Source: Acinetobacter higginsii (GTDB lineage: Bacteria; Pseudomonadota; Gammaproteobacteria; Pseudomonadales; Moraxellaceae). From it: a stretch of DNA of 64,000 nt. The position numbers and the translations under genes were made by a program. Every line of letters begins with the position of its first letter. Position 1 is the stretch's first letter. The notes below the pieces were generated by a model. The model did no database searches. It saw only the letters and a program-made list of their open reading frames with translations, and had not been told where the DNA came from. The stretch spans positions 248,001 through 312,000 of the forward strand of contig NZ_KB850073.1 of NCBI RefSeq assembly GCF_000369525.1, written 5' to 3'. This document shows, one piece after another, positions 44,888 through 53,193 of this stretch.

Positions 44888-45008
44888 TCTAAATTTTACT
44901 TATCTATTTATGCCAACTTTATAAACTTAATAGGTAAAAGCTAAGTTTATTCAGTACATAAATTAAAATTTATTACATCTAAAGTTTTGGAAATTATAGG
45001 GTTTATCG

Positions 45009-45050
45009 GAAATATAGAGCGTCATCGACTGTCGTCAGACTCTATATTTC
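45009..45050. promoter_or_regulatory. 11-bp inverted repeat
   Basis: GAAATATAGAG (45009-45019) and CTCTATATTTC (45040-45050) are perfect inverted arms around 20 nt that include GACTGTC. It lies 51-92 nt upstream of the 71-residue gene, a position fitting an operator or a leader hairpin. Confidence 0.5.
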
Positions 45051-45100
45051 TCACTCTAAATTGAAGACAATACGCCCATGATCAATAGACAGGGGGAGCA

Positions 45101-45316
45101 ATGCACTCAACGTTAGACATAGACAGCCATAAGAAAATGTCGGCTGAAGAAATATTGGAACAGATTGAATTTCCATTGGAAAACTTAGAAAGCTTTTTAT
45201 ACGCAATGACAAAAATGAAAGTGGATGACCACCTAACAGAAAAGGAATTTTCGGCGATCATCAACACGATCCATCATCAAGTGTGCAACATATCCAGAGC
45301 CGTTCAGACTAAGTAA
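45101..45316 (+). CDS. small acidic hypothetical protein
   Basis: 71 residues, soluble, all-helical in appearance (AEEILEQIEFPLENLESFLYAM), with a good Shine-Dalgarno (AGGGGGAG) 5 nt before the ATG and a terminator right after the stop. No family recognised. It is bounded by an inverted repeat upstream and a convergent AbiC-like gene downstream. Confidence 0.65.
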   Translation: MHSTLDIDSHKKMSAEEILEQIEFPLENLESFLYAMTKMKVDDHLTEKEFSAIINTIHHQVCNISRAVQTK

Positions 45317-45319
45317 TAA

Positions 45320-45345
45320 AAAACCCAGCTTATGCTGGGTTTCTT
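45320..45345. terminator. bidirectional terminator
   Basis: AAACCCAGC and GCTGGGTTT form a stem with a TTAT loop between the convergent 45101 and 45349 genes. Confidence 0.88.
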
Positions 45346-45348
45346 AAA

Positions 45349-46317
45349 TTATTTATTTTCATTAGCAAATATTTCTCTCCATTTAATTAAACTAAAGTGA
45401 GAATTTTTATGAAACTTTAAACCAAATTTTTCAAAACTTTTATGATGAAAACTATTAAATATTTTTGTATTTTCTAAACTAGAAAGTAAAGTTGTTCGAA
45501 ATGGTGCGATAAAAAATAAAACTACTTGTTCCGAAAGGTTCATTGAATTGCTAATAACTTTAAGAAAAAATTTTCGATCTTCCTTTTTCAAATTTGAACT
45601 CTTAATCAAAGTAAATAAGCTCACATAAATTTGAAAATAATCTAACAATGGATAAAAATTATCTCCCGAATTTAATTCTTTAGAAATTAAATGAAATTTT
45701 GCTCTAATCATAGGCGGATTTAAGTCTTCTAATTTGTCACCTTTCCATTCATTTCTTAATAATTTTACAAACTCCAAATGAAAGAGTCTAAAGACATCAA
45801 TTCCCGTAAATTCTTTATCATTGTTTTTTATATATAATAATTTAAGCTTTTCATTCCTTAAATTTAATAAGGCATAAAATTGAGAAGTAAAAAAAGCTAG
45901 TTTTGTTTCATTAATTTGGGCATCATGAGTTTTTTTAGCTAAGCTTAATTGTTCTTCCATTGATTTTTTTGCTTGTAAAAGCTGTAAATTAGTTGACTCT
46001 TTCGCCTGTGCAACTTGTTCAGCAGTAGCGTCTCTAGCCTGTTTAAGCTGTTCTGACATCGCTTCTCTTGTATCTTTATTTGCTTGTCTCTGCAAATAGG
46101 TAGAATAAATAACAATGAGTAATGTTGCAGATGTAAAAAGTGTATTCAAACTTCCATAGATATCTCCCATGGAACCAAAATCTTCTAGATTATCTTTTGT
46201 TGAACCTATTCCGATCATTAACCATTTGAAAAATAATGGAAACAGTCCCCACCCTATCAATAAGATAATAAATACAACAATAGCTAAAACAACTTTTTGG
46301 GTATTAGTTAGTCCCAT
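45349..46317 (-). CDS. putAbiC-like phage abortive-infection protein
   Basis: 322 residues. Two N-terminal membrane helices (VVLAIVVFIILLIGWGLFPLFF and SLNTLFTSATLLIVIYSTYL), then about 80 residues of coiled coil rich in Ala, Gln and Lys (EQLKQARDATAEQVAQAKES), then a soluble C-terminal domain starting FFTSQFYALLNLRNEKL and including YFQIYVSLF. This layout and the FYALLNLRNE block fit the putAbiC family, annotated as a putative phage abortive-infection protein. It lies beside a prophage end, so it may guard the host against other phages. The mechanism is not known. Confidence 0.7.
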   Translation of the reverse strand: MGLTNTQKVVLAIVVFIILLIGWGLFPLFFKWLMIGIGSTKDNLEDFGSMGDIYGSLNTLFTSATLLIVIYSTYLQRQANKDTREAMSEQLKQARDATAEQVAQAKESTNLQLLQAKKSMEEQLSLAKKTHDAQINETKLAFFTSQFYALLNLRNEKLKLLYIKNNDKEFTGIDVFRLFHLEFVKLLRNEWKGDKLEDLNPPMIRAKFHLISKELNSGDNFYPLLDYFQIYVSLFTLIKSSNLKKEDRKFFLKVISNSMNLSEQVVLFFIAPFRTTLLSSLENTKIFNSFHHKSFEKFGLKFHKNSHFSLIKWREIFANENK

Positions 46318-46346
46318 TTTTATTACTCAATTACATTTATTTTCAA

Positions 46347-46613
46347 TTATTTAAACTGATTCGCATAAGTCTCAACAAGTGAAACTAAGCCCCCACGCAT
46401 TTCTTCACGCGTCTGTCTGTATAGCTGCACCAGCTTCTGTTCTTGTTCTGACAGCTCACTTCCCTTCACTTCTGTTGTCCCCCACAGAATAAATGGAATA
46501 TTAAAGCCACGCTCTTCAAGACGATCTAACTGGTTCATATCCAGCGGTGCACTATGCTTTTCATAACGCACCACAGAATTCTTTTTCACCTGCAATATTT
46601 CAGCAAATTTTAT
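46347..46613 (-). pseudogene. 5'-truncated phage-type HTH repressor
   Basis: The open frame (46613 to 46347, bounded upstream by TAG at 46614) begins KFAEILQVKKNSVVRYEK, which matches the middle and recognition helix of a Cro/C1-type helix-turn-helix, followed by LEERGFNIPFILWG and a C-terminal helix LVQLYRQTREEM. Helix 1 and any true start codon are missing; only a TTG at 46595 lies nearby. DNA further upstream is non-coding. It is best explained as a repressor gene that lost its 5' end by recombination at the adjacent attachment site. Confidence 0.65.
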
Positions 46614-46662
46614 CTAAATTTTGAAGCGTAAATCCAATAATAAATATACAAATAATAAGCAT

Positions 46663-46700
46663 TAAAAAACCCCAAGCCTTTAATACCAGCTTGGGGTCTT
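46663..46700 (-). terminator. terminator downstream of a tRNA remnant
   Basis: On the minus strand ACCCCAAGC, a 11-nt loop, GCTTGGGG and a T-run, directly after the tRNA 3' fragment at 46708-46730. This is the usual layout downstream of a tRNA gene. Confidence 0.8.
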
Positions 46701-46707
46701 TGAATCT

Positions 46708-46730
46708 TGGTCCCGAGGGTCGGGATCGAA
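46708..46730 (-). other. predicted prophage attL core: tRNA 3'-end fragment
   Basis: On the minus strand the 23 nt read TTCGATC (T-loop), CCGAC (T-stem 3' strand), CCTCGGG (acceptor 3' strand), A (discriminator) and CCA. Identity to a tRNA stops exactly at the T-loop edge: the next bases do not complete the T-stem. The prophage begins to the right. Integration into a tRNA 3' end leaves such a fragment at one side and the restored tRNA at the other (outside this window). Which tRNA it is I cannot say. Confidence 0.7.
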
Positions 46731-46880
46731 GAAGTATTTCAAAACAGTGTATTACAATCATTTTAGGCGGATGAAAGGCGGAAAAAGGTCGATTTATCGT
46801 GATTTATTTTTTTGGTGAAGTTTTTATTAGCGATCGACAAAAGTGACAGGAATTCAAAATTTCAAATGACAAAAAAAACA

Positions 46881-47146
46881 GGTAACAAAAGTAACAGATT
46901 CAGAAAATAACAATTAAGAATTTGATTTATAAGTATTATTAATAGATTTTAAAAGGTAACATTTAGGTAACTTCTAAGTAACAAATTACCTAGTTTTTAG
47001 GTAACAGGTAGTTACTAATATTATTTATATTTATCAATGATTTAATTAACTTATTACCTTTATTGTTCCCTAATGTTACCTTCCTTAGTAACAGTATTTA
47101 CTCATTAATTTCAAGTGGTTATATAGTGTTTTTTACTACTGTTACC
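46881..47146. repeat. GGTAAC/GTTACC iteron-like cluster
   Basis: GGTAAC at 46881, 46955, 46966 and 47000; GTTACC at 47075 and 47141; shorter GTAAC at 46891, 46978 and 47088 and GTTAC at 47011. About ten matches to a 5-mer in 266 bp is far above chance. Forward copies lie to the left and reverse copies mostly to the right. Possible protein-binding array between attL and cos. Confidence 0.7.
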
Positions 47147-47360
47147 TTTTTTTGGTTTTCTGATTTTGCTTCTCATATCACCATTAATCATGCTTAAAAA
47201 TACAGCTTCTTTTTTCTGTAGAATTTAACGGTAAACCTGCAGAAATTTGTTGATTGTTTTGGGCTTAGAATTTCTGTGATCATCACCAGTAGTGGCATAG
47301 CTGAGAGGTCAAGATCTGTGGTTCAAAAAATTGTAGAATTATCGACACATTTACTGCCCA

Positions 47361-47379
47361 GGTGAGGTGGGGGGTCAAC
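47361..47379 (+). other. P2-type cohesive-end (cos) site
   Basis: GGTGAGGTGGGGGGTCAAC resembles the 19-nt P2 cohesive end, which as I recall it starts GGCGAGGCGGGG; the first 12 positions differ only by two C-to-T changes. Orientation and position also match: cos is followed by the leftward portal/terminase genes. The flanking GACCCCC...GGTTGACC-like GC-rich context stands out from the AT-rich surroundings. Confidence 0.75.
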
Positions 47380-47421
47380 CGCCCGGCTGGATTCAAGATC
47401 ATCTATTTTCTGAATTTTGGC

Positions 47422-47447
47422 CAAAAAAATGCCCTCGTGATGAGGGC
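47422..47447 (-). terminator. terminator of the portal-terminase operon
   Basis: Minus strand GCCCTC, ATCAC loop, GAGGGC and ATTTTTTT, 9 nt after the last small gene of the operon. Confidence 0.9.
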
Positions 47448-47455
47448 AATTGGAT

Positions 47456-47647
47456 TTATCTGGCTATTGGGTCTCTTATGTCCCATTCTTTACCATTTTT
47501 TATGACTTTATTCCCACGTACGATCCTCAACTCAGTACCATCATAATCAAAGACCTTTACTACTCTGCCTTTGTCGTCGATCTCTGCTAATAAATCGCAT
47601 TGATTGCTTAACATATTACGGTAAACACTTATAAGCTTGAGTGACAT
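47456..47647 (-). CDS. small phage protein between portal gene and cos
   Basis: 63 residues, soluble, beta-rich (CDLLAEIDDKGRVVKVFDYDGTELRIVRG). Good ribosome site (AGGGA) in the 9-nt gap after the portal stop codon, so it is the third gene of the leftward operon. P2 has no gene at this place. No family recognised. Confidence 0.7.
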   Translation of the reverse strand: MSLKLISVYRNMLSNQCDLLAEIDDKGRVVKVFDYDGTELRIVRGNKVIKNGKEWDIRDPIAR

Positions 47648-47656
47648 TGTATGTCC

Positions 47657-48658
47657 CTAGTTTGCTTCCTTACCTTTAATATAATTTACTTCAAAGTAAT
47701 TTTTAAATCGAACAATTGAATCACCAGCCCATTCATTGATTACATTTGCAATGCGTACCTGTTCTGGAACAATTTCGTTATACCAATATGCTTCTCGTGC
47801 ATCACTAATTGAACCAAACCCACCAGCATTGGATGGGATGATTCCAAGTAACTGTGGCGGTGTTCTGAATGATGCCAATATGTCATCCCGTGTAATGCCT
47901 TTGATATTATGGAATTCATCTTTAGCAGCAAGTTCACTGATTGGGATCAACTGAAGTCCATCTTTTTTCCCACCAGGTGCGTGTAGAAATAGATTTCTAA
48001 AGTTACCTGGTCCACGTGAATCTTTCATTGCCTGTTTCAATGAATCAACGTCATCGTCATCAATATTAGAATCAGTCATGTACAGAATGAAACCAGCATG
48101 AGAGCCATTGTTATAATATTTGCGACGGAACAATGTAGCTGATTCATTTAGCCAGGCAGATTGCAAAGCAGATAAGTACTCTGGGGTGCCATAGATCTCC
48201 TGGTCTACATCCAATGTTTTTATCTGACATACAGAACCTTTGGCAAACTCATGTTCTTTATATCCACTTACTAGCATTAAATGCTGGTCGGAGTCTTTCA
48301 TTCTCCGCATATATTTACCCATCAAGCCACTATACTTGATTGGATCATTTAGCCGGTTATCAATTCGCTGTAGATACCCATTACCAAAGACCAGATTATC
48401 AATAACAATTCGTTCAAAATCAGCTGATTTAAATAATGGATGTGATCTAAAAGAAGAAACTAATTGATTCTTTTTAAAGATAATTGCAGTTGAAAGGTAT
48501 GGTGTTGATCGAAATGATTTAGCCAAACCATTCATGCTGACTGGTGGTTCATAATAGCGACCATTTAACCAAGTCTCGTAATATTGAGAAAAGTCATGTT
48601 TATCGAGAACCGGTTCAGGATCTCCAAACGAAAAAGCCTGGACTTTACTGTCAGACAT
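47657..48658 (-). CDS. Q: phage portal protein (P2 gpQ)
   Basis: 333 residues (P2 Q is slightly longer). NGLAKSFRSTPYLSTAI, VFGNGYLQRI, YGTPEYLSALQSAWLN and RTPPQLLGIIPSNAGGFG are characteristic of PBSX/P2-type portals. It forms the ring through which DNA enters the capsid. The ATG overlaps the terminase stop by one base (TAATG on the minus strand), indicating translational coupling. Confidence 0.95.
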   Translation of the reverse strand: MSDSKVQAFSFGDPEPVLDKHDFSQYYETWLNGRYYEPPVSMNGLAKSFRSTPYLSTAIIFKKNQLVSSFRSHPLFKSADFERIVIDNLVFGNGYLQRIDNRLNDPIKYSGLMGKYMRRMKDSDQHLMLVSGYKEHEFAKGSVCQIKTLDVDQEIYGTPEYLSALQSAWLNESATLFRRKYYNNGSHAGFILYMTDSNIDDDDVDSLKQAMKDSRGPGNFRNLFLHAPGGKKDGLQLIPISELAAKDEFHNIKGITRDDILASFRTPPQLLGIIPSNAGGFGSISDAREAYWYNEIVPEQVRIANVINEWAGDSIVRFKNYFEVNYIKGKEAN

Positions 48659-50442
48659 TAAGAAATCTCCATTGTGGATTTTTTGGTTTTACCGTCGTTA
48701 TTGAGTGATAGAGGTTCATTAAAGAAGGCGTGGAAAAGAGCGAAAGCCAAATCTGCATGGCCAATGTTTTCGGCACGTGATGCCTGGAAAGTCATTTGTT
48801 TTTGTGAAGCTGTAAGTGTTTTTTGAATAGCCATTAATGAATGTGCAATTTCGGTATATCCAGCATCGAACTCGAACCGGCCCTTATTAATAACGTCCAT
48901 CCCTTTCATAACCAGCTGGGTTTTAACATCGATGGAATAAGTAAAAGTTGTTAAGTTGGGGAAGAATTCTTGAACCAATTGCGCCACACCAGTCCCCATT
49001 CCAGACTTGTCCAATCCGATATAGGTGACTCGATATTTTTGGCAAATACGTTTGATGAATTCGGCTTGGCTTGCAAAATCCATTCCTTTGAATTGATGAT
49101 GTTCTAATAATCTAAATTTGTTATATCCAGGTTCAGGTGGTGCAACGACAACTAAACCGGCACTGTCTCCACTCTCTGCTGGATCATAACCAACCCAAAC
49201 CGGTTTATTTCCGAATGGCCGCAATGCTAGAGGTTTAAAATCATTAGCCCATAACTCCCATGAATCCACCATACATGGCTGAATCACTCGCAATGGGAAA
49301 ACACTTTGGCCATCATCAACAAACTCACACATGTATAAGTTTGCAAATTCTTCAGTGCTGTTTTCAGCTATCAATTCATCAATATCGAATAAATCACAGC
49401 CTTGTCGTTCTGCATCAACAATATTGACGATGTGACGCCACATTTTGTCTGGACAAAGAACGCCATTTCTTAAATTGTCATGGCTTAAATCGATCTCGAC
49501 TTTTTGGTCCTTCGTCCGACCTTTGTTATAAGCTTCGCCTGTCCAAAATTGATAACCTTCATGCGATTTACTAGACGGAGTTGAAAAATAGGTCCGTTTG
49601 TACTGCTTCTGGGAAGCCATTGCTGAAGCAACTTTCTTCAGCTTAGCGAAGCCATGTACCCAAAAAAATTCATCAAAATACAGATCACCATGATAACTTT
49701 GTGCTGTATTAGAATTCGTACTTAGGAAAATAAGCTGAACAGTTTCGTTTGTTGGTAATGTTAAAGTGATCGGATCCCCTTGCAGATCCAATCCGATTGA
49801 CTTGAGAACAAAGTCTTTTATGTATGTTCTGAAACCATGTGCTTGTGCTTTAGATGCTGATAAGAAAATCTGATTTCGGCCAGTGGTTACAGCTTTAATT
49901 AATGCTTCTCGGGCAAAATAAAATGTCGCACCAATCTGACGTGATTTTAATAATGCTCTATTTCGTTGTTCACGTGCTCGATACCAAACTTTCTGATATT
50001 CGAATAATCCTTCGTCAAAATCTTCTAAAAGTTTATCGACCTGTTCTTCAGTCAGAACATTTTTTTGTGACGGCTTCCGTGGACCAGCATTTCTATTTTT
50101 TAGATTAGGATTTAGATCAGTTTCGTTGCCACCGTTATTATATTTATTGATCTTGGCCATACGTTCCAGTTGGCGCATAAGCAGATCAATTTCTTTAAAA
50201 TCATGTGGGGTTTTTTTCTCTAAGATGATCAACTTTACAAGTTGAGCTTCTAAGGCTTGGGCCACCCTTCCTTCTGGTGCCTGTTCCTCCCACTTGTCTC
50301 GAGCTTTCCAGGCATGGACATTTTTATCATTTTCTTTTAAGTATTCTGCAATCGAGCTGACTCGCCACCCCATCCAGTATAAAAACTTTGCTAAGAGGCG
50401 GTTATCAAATGTAATTGGCGTGGTTTCAGATAATGTATTCAT
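48658..50442 (-). CDS. P: terminase large subunit, ATPase (P2 gpP)
   Basis: 594 residues. An N-terminal HTH-like part (MGWRVSSIAEYLKENDKNVHAW), the Walker A-like RALLKSRQIGATFYFAREAL, a LYFDEFFWVHGF Walker B, and a C-terminal nuclease-like domain with VGYDPAESGD and GLDKSGMGTGVA. It is the DNA-translocating motor of packaging and pairs with gpM encoded later. It is the first gene of the leftward operon; its promoter region contains the palindrome at 50484-50512. Confidence 0.95.
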   Translation of the reverse strand: MNTLSETTPITFDNRLLAKFLYWMGWRVSSIAEYLKENDKNVHAWKARDKWEEQAPEGRVAQALEAQLVKLIILEKKTPHDFKEIDLLMRQLERMAKINKYNNGGNETDLNPNLKNRNAGPRKPSQKNVLTEEQVDKLLEDFDEGLFEYQKVWYRAREQRNRALLKSRQIGATFYFAREALIKAVTTGRNQIFLSASKAQAHGFRTYIKDFVLKSIGLDLQGDPITLTLPTNETVQLIFLSTNSNTAQSYHGDLYFDEFFWVHGFAKLKKVASAMASQKQYKRTYFSTPSSKSHEGYQFWTGEAYNKGRTKDQKVEIDLSHDNLRNGVLCPDKMWRHIVNIVDAERQGCDLFDIDELIAENSTEEFANLYMCEFVDDGQSVFPLRVIQPCMVDSWELWANDFKPLALRPFGNKPVWVGYDPAESGDSAGLVVVAPPEPGYNKFRLLEHHQFKGMDFASQAEFIKRICQKYRVTYIGLDKSGMGTGVAQLVQEFFPNLTTFTYSIDVKTQLVMKGMDVINKGRFEFDAGYTEIAHSLMAIQKTLTASQKQMTFQASRAENIGHADLAFALFHAFFNEPLSLNNDGKTKKSTMEIS

Positions 50443-50483
50443 TGGCTCATTAAGCCAATGCTGAACCGCTAATTCATGCGATT

Positions 50484-50512
50484 GAACTTGTAAAACGGAC
50501 TTTTACAAGTTC
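50484..50512. promoter_or_regulatory. late-promoter activator site, P/O intergenic copy
   Basis: GAACTTGTAAAA (50484-50495), CGGAC, TTTTACAAGTTC (50501-50512): a perfect 12-bp inverted repeat with a 5-nt centre, between the divergent P and O genes. It carries TTGT...ACAA, the dyad reported for Ogr-activated P2 late promoters, and shares the GTAAAA-N5-TTTTAC core with the sites at 56391 and 62306. Confidence 0.75.
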
Positions 50513-50597
50513 ATTTGATTGATTGTTTTTCGCTTAATTCCGATTCTGCTTAGTACATAAATTTCTAAATTTTAATACTAGGCAGGATTCATCCCTA

Positions 50598-51401
50598 ATG
50601 AGTAAGAAATCCAAATTTTTCCGTGTTGCTGTTGCAGGAGCAACAACAGATGGCCGAGTGATTGAACCAGAATGGATTCAACAAATGGCCAAAAATTATA
50701 ATCTTTCGGTGTATACATCACAGGGTAATATTGAGCATATCCGTAGTGTGTTGCCGGATAGTCCATTCGGTAATTATGCAAAAATTTTAGCATTGAAAGC
50801 CCAAGAGGACATGATAGGCGACCAAAAGAAATGGGCGCTTTACGCTCAATGTGAAGCCTATGAAAACTTGCTTGAGCTGCACAAAAAGAACCAAAAGCTA
50901 TATTGCTCAATTGAAGTAAATCCAAGTTTTGCTGACACCAATGAAGCGTATTTGATGGGCCTTGCCTTCACTGATACACCAGCTTCCTTGGGTACACAAG
51001 TTATGGAATTCGCTTCTAAAAATCCTGAAGCAAATCCATTCATTAATAAAAAACAGCAAAAGGACAATTTGTTCACAGCATCACAGGAAATTGATCTTCA
51101 ATTTGAGGAAGAATCTTCTGTGGCCAATCTGTTTTCAACGGTTATGGACTGGCTAACTCCAAAACAACAAGAACAGGACAATAAAAATAATAGCCAGTTC
51201 AGTGAAGTTGCCAAGTCAGTTGAAAAAATTGCTGAAACCTTTGGAAGTACTTTGCAAGATCTTAACAATCTCAAAAACCAGCACACCAAACTTCAAAATG
51301 ATTTCAATGAGTTGAAATCAAAATTAGGTGGTGAGCATCACTCCCAAACTCCACCAGCGCCAGAAAGTACTGGTAATTTTTCTGAAAAAATCGAGTGCTA
51401 A
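50598..51401 (+). CDS. O: capsid scaffolding protein/protease (P2 gpO)
   Basis: 267 residues. FRVAVAGATTDGRVIEPEWIQQMA and YAQCEAYENLLELHKKNQKLYCSIEVNPSFADTNEAYLMGLAFTDTPASLGT match the protease domain of P2 gpO; the Ser in TPASLGT is probably the catalytic residue. The C-terminal coiled coil (EVAKSVEKIAETFGSTLQDLNNL) acts as the scaffold. It guides capsid assembly and is self-processed. Late promoter site lies about 100 bp upstream. Confidence 0.93.
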   Translation: MSKKSKFFRVAVAGATTDGRVIEPEWIQQMAKNYNLSVYTSQGNIEHIRSVLPDSPFGNYAKILALKAQEDMIGDQKKWALYAQCEAYENLLELHKKNQKLYCSIEVNPSFADTNEAYLMGLAFTDTPASLGTQVMEFASKNPEANPFINKKQQKDNLFTASQEIDLQFEEESSVANLFSTVMDWLTPKQQEQDNKNNSQFSEVAKSVEKIAETFGSTLQDLNNLKNQHTKLQNDFNELKSKLGGEHHSQTPPAPESTGNFSEKIEC

Positions 51402-51406
51402 TTACA

Positions 51407-52420
51407 ATGAACGAAAATACACGTAAAAAATTCAATTTTACAATTAATAAAATTGCCGAGCTGAATGGCGTTTCAAATGCTTCATCAAAATTTGCAGTGT
51501 TGCCTTCTGTAGCTCAGAAAATGGCCGATTCTATCCAATTATCTTCAGATTTCTTGAAGAAGATTAACGTCCATCCTGTTGATGAATTGGAAGGTGAAGT
51601 AATTGGTTTAACGCAAGGTTCTACTATTGCAGGCCGTACTAATACCAAATCAGGTACAGCACGAAAAGCCGTGGATCCGACTGGTCTGGAGTCTAATACA
51701 TACAAATGTGAAAAGACTGATTTTGATGTTGCTTTACGTTATGAAAAAATGGATGCTTGGGCAAAATTCCCTAACTTCTATGAAAAGTGGAAAGCTTTTG
51801 TGGACCATGCCATTGCATTAGATATGATCATGATCGGCTGGAATGGAAAATCAGTAGCAGCCACCACAGATCGAAATGCAAATCCTCTTTTACAAGACGT
51901 AAATATCGGCTGGTTAGAAAAAATCCGTACCAAAGCACCTGAACGTTATATGAAGGAAGTTGTTGCCGGTTCTGGGAAAATCGTTGTTGGTCCAGCTGGC
52001 GACTACAATAACTTGGATGCATTAGTTGTAGACGTAGTAAACAACCTCATTAGTGAAGTACATCAAGATGCAACGGATCTAGTGGTTATCGCTGGTCGTG
52101 AATTATTGAATGACAAAAATTTCGCAATTGTTAATGAATCAAAAGACAATACAGATGCGATTGCTGGCCAAGTGTTATTGAGTCAAAAACAAATTGGTGG
52201 TTTACCTGCTGCACGTGTTCCATTTTTCCCAGAAAATGCCTTATTGGTTACTTCCTTCGATAACCTATCAATCTATTTCCAGGAACAAGGAAAGCGTCGC
52301 AAAATCTATGATAATGCTTCATTAGATCAAGTTGAAGAATTCCAATCTTCTAATGATGCGTATGTCATTGAAGCCTATGAAAAAGTAGGATTCGTCGAAA
52401 ATATCGAAATTAAAAAATAA
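51407..52420 (+). CDS. N: major capsid protein (P2 gpN)
   Basis: About 337 residues from the ATG at 51407; the in-frame GTG at 51395 overlaps O and adds four residues. The start NENTRKKFNFTINKIAELNGV lines up with gpN. Further matches are FLKKINVHPVDELEGEVIGL, KTDFDVALRYEKMDAWAKFPNF and YVIEAYEKVGFVENIEI. HK97-fold capsid protein of the icosahedral head, cleaved by gpO in P2. Confidence 0.95.
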   Translation: MNENTRKKFNFTINKIAELNGVSNASSKFAVLPSVAQKMADSIQLSSDFLKKINVHPVDELEGEVIGLTQGSTIAGRTNTKSGTARKAVDPTGLESNTYKCEKTDFDVALRYEKMDAWAKFPNFYEKWKAFVDHAIALDMIMIGWNGKSVAATTDRNANPLLQDVNIGWLEKIRTKAPERYMKEVVAGSGKIVVGPAGDYNNLDALVVDVVNNLISEVHQDATDLVVIAGRELLNDKNFAIVNESKDNTDAIAGQVLLSQKQIGGLPAARVPFFPENALLVTSFDNLSIYFQEQGKRRKIYDNASLDQVEEFQSSNDAYVIEAYEKVGFVENIEIKK

Positions 52421-52428
52421 GGTGATTT

Positions 52429-53193
52429 ATGTCTAGTCCAGCACGACGACATCGCCTTCAGGTATTGGCCGCAAAAGGTGCGGCCAATACACAAGATGAA
52501 TTCGGCGGTGTACGTGATGATGCCAGCGTGTATATGTTGCAGTTGGCAGAATTAAAAAATGACCAAAATCTTCTGCGAAATGTCAAATCTGAAATTGAAC
52601 GTGGAGAACATAAGGCAACTTTAATCCCGAAATATATGCCTTATGTGAATGGTGTTTTATCTGTAGAAGATCGTGTTCCAAATCTTCAGGACCATGTTGT
52701 CACTACAATTATGCTTTGGTGTTTTGATGCCAAACAATTTGAAGATGGCCTTCGCATTGCTGAATATGCCTTAAAACATGGCCTTTCAATGCCCGATACC
52801 TTTAGCCGAGATACAGCTTCAATTGTTGCTGAAGAAATTGGGAATGCAGCCAAATCTGCTTTTGACAGTGGAGAAATCTTTGATCTATCCATTTTAGAAA
52901 AGGCAAATAACATCACTGCAACTTTCAGTATGCATGATCAGATCCGTGCAAAACTCTATGTTGCAATCGGCCGATCTTTCCTACAAATGGAACATGCTCA
53001 ACCAGCTGTGGATTTCCTAAAACTTGCCATTAAACACAATGACAAATGTGGCGGTAAACAGGATCTTCAACGAGCAGAACGTCTCCTTAAAAAGCAATTA
53101 GAAGAAAACCCACCACAGCCATTATTCAATGCTGATGGTTCCCCTGTTGTCGATGATTATGGCAATCAGGTTTATGAGGGTGTTTCTTCTTAA
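52429..53193 (+). CDS. M: terminase small subunit (P2 gpM)
   Basis: 254 residues starting SSPARRHRLQVLAAKG, then LIPKYMPYVNGVLSVE, TTIMLWCFDAKQFEDGLRIAEYALKHGLSMP, the pattern of gpM, which in P2 recognises and helps cut cos. The tail (LFNADGSPVVDDYGNQVYEG) looks like an added acidic extension. It lies 8 nt after N. Partner of gpP. Confidence 0.92.
   Translation: MSSPARRHRLQVLAAKGAANTQDEFGGVRDDASVYMLQLAELKNDQNLLRNVKSEIERGEHKATLIPKYMPYVNGVLSVEDRVPNLQDHVVTTIMLWCFDAKQFEDGLRIAEYALKHGLSMPDTFSRDTASIVAEEIGNAAKSAFDSGEIFDLSILEKANNITATFSMHDQIRAKLYVAIGRSFLQMEHAQPAVDFLKLAIKHNDKCGGKQDLQRAERLLKKQLEENPPQPLFNADGSPVVDDYGNQVYEGVSS

Larger units (their letters stand above)
46731..47455. other. 725-bp non-coding prophage left end
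   Basis: Very AT-rich left half with a cluster of GTAAC/GTTAC motifs (46881-47146), then a less AT-rich right part with the cos-like sequence (47361-47379) and the terminator of the portal operon (47422-47447). No gene seen on either strand. Confidence 0.75.

Noticed and set aside
47286..47330. tRNA-like segment (GCTGAGAGGTC and GGTTCAAA)
   Set aside because: D-loop-like and T-loop-like words are present, but no acceptor or anticodon stems can be formed, so it is not a tRNA.
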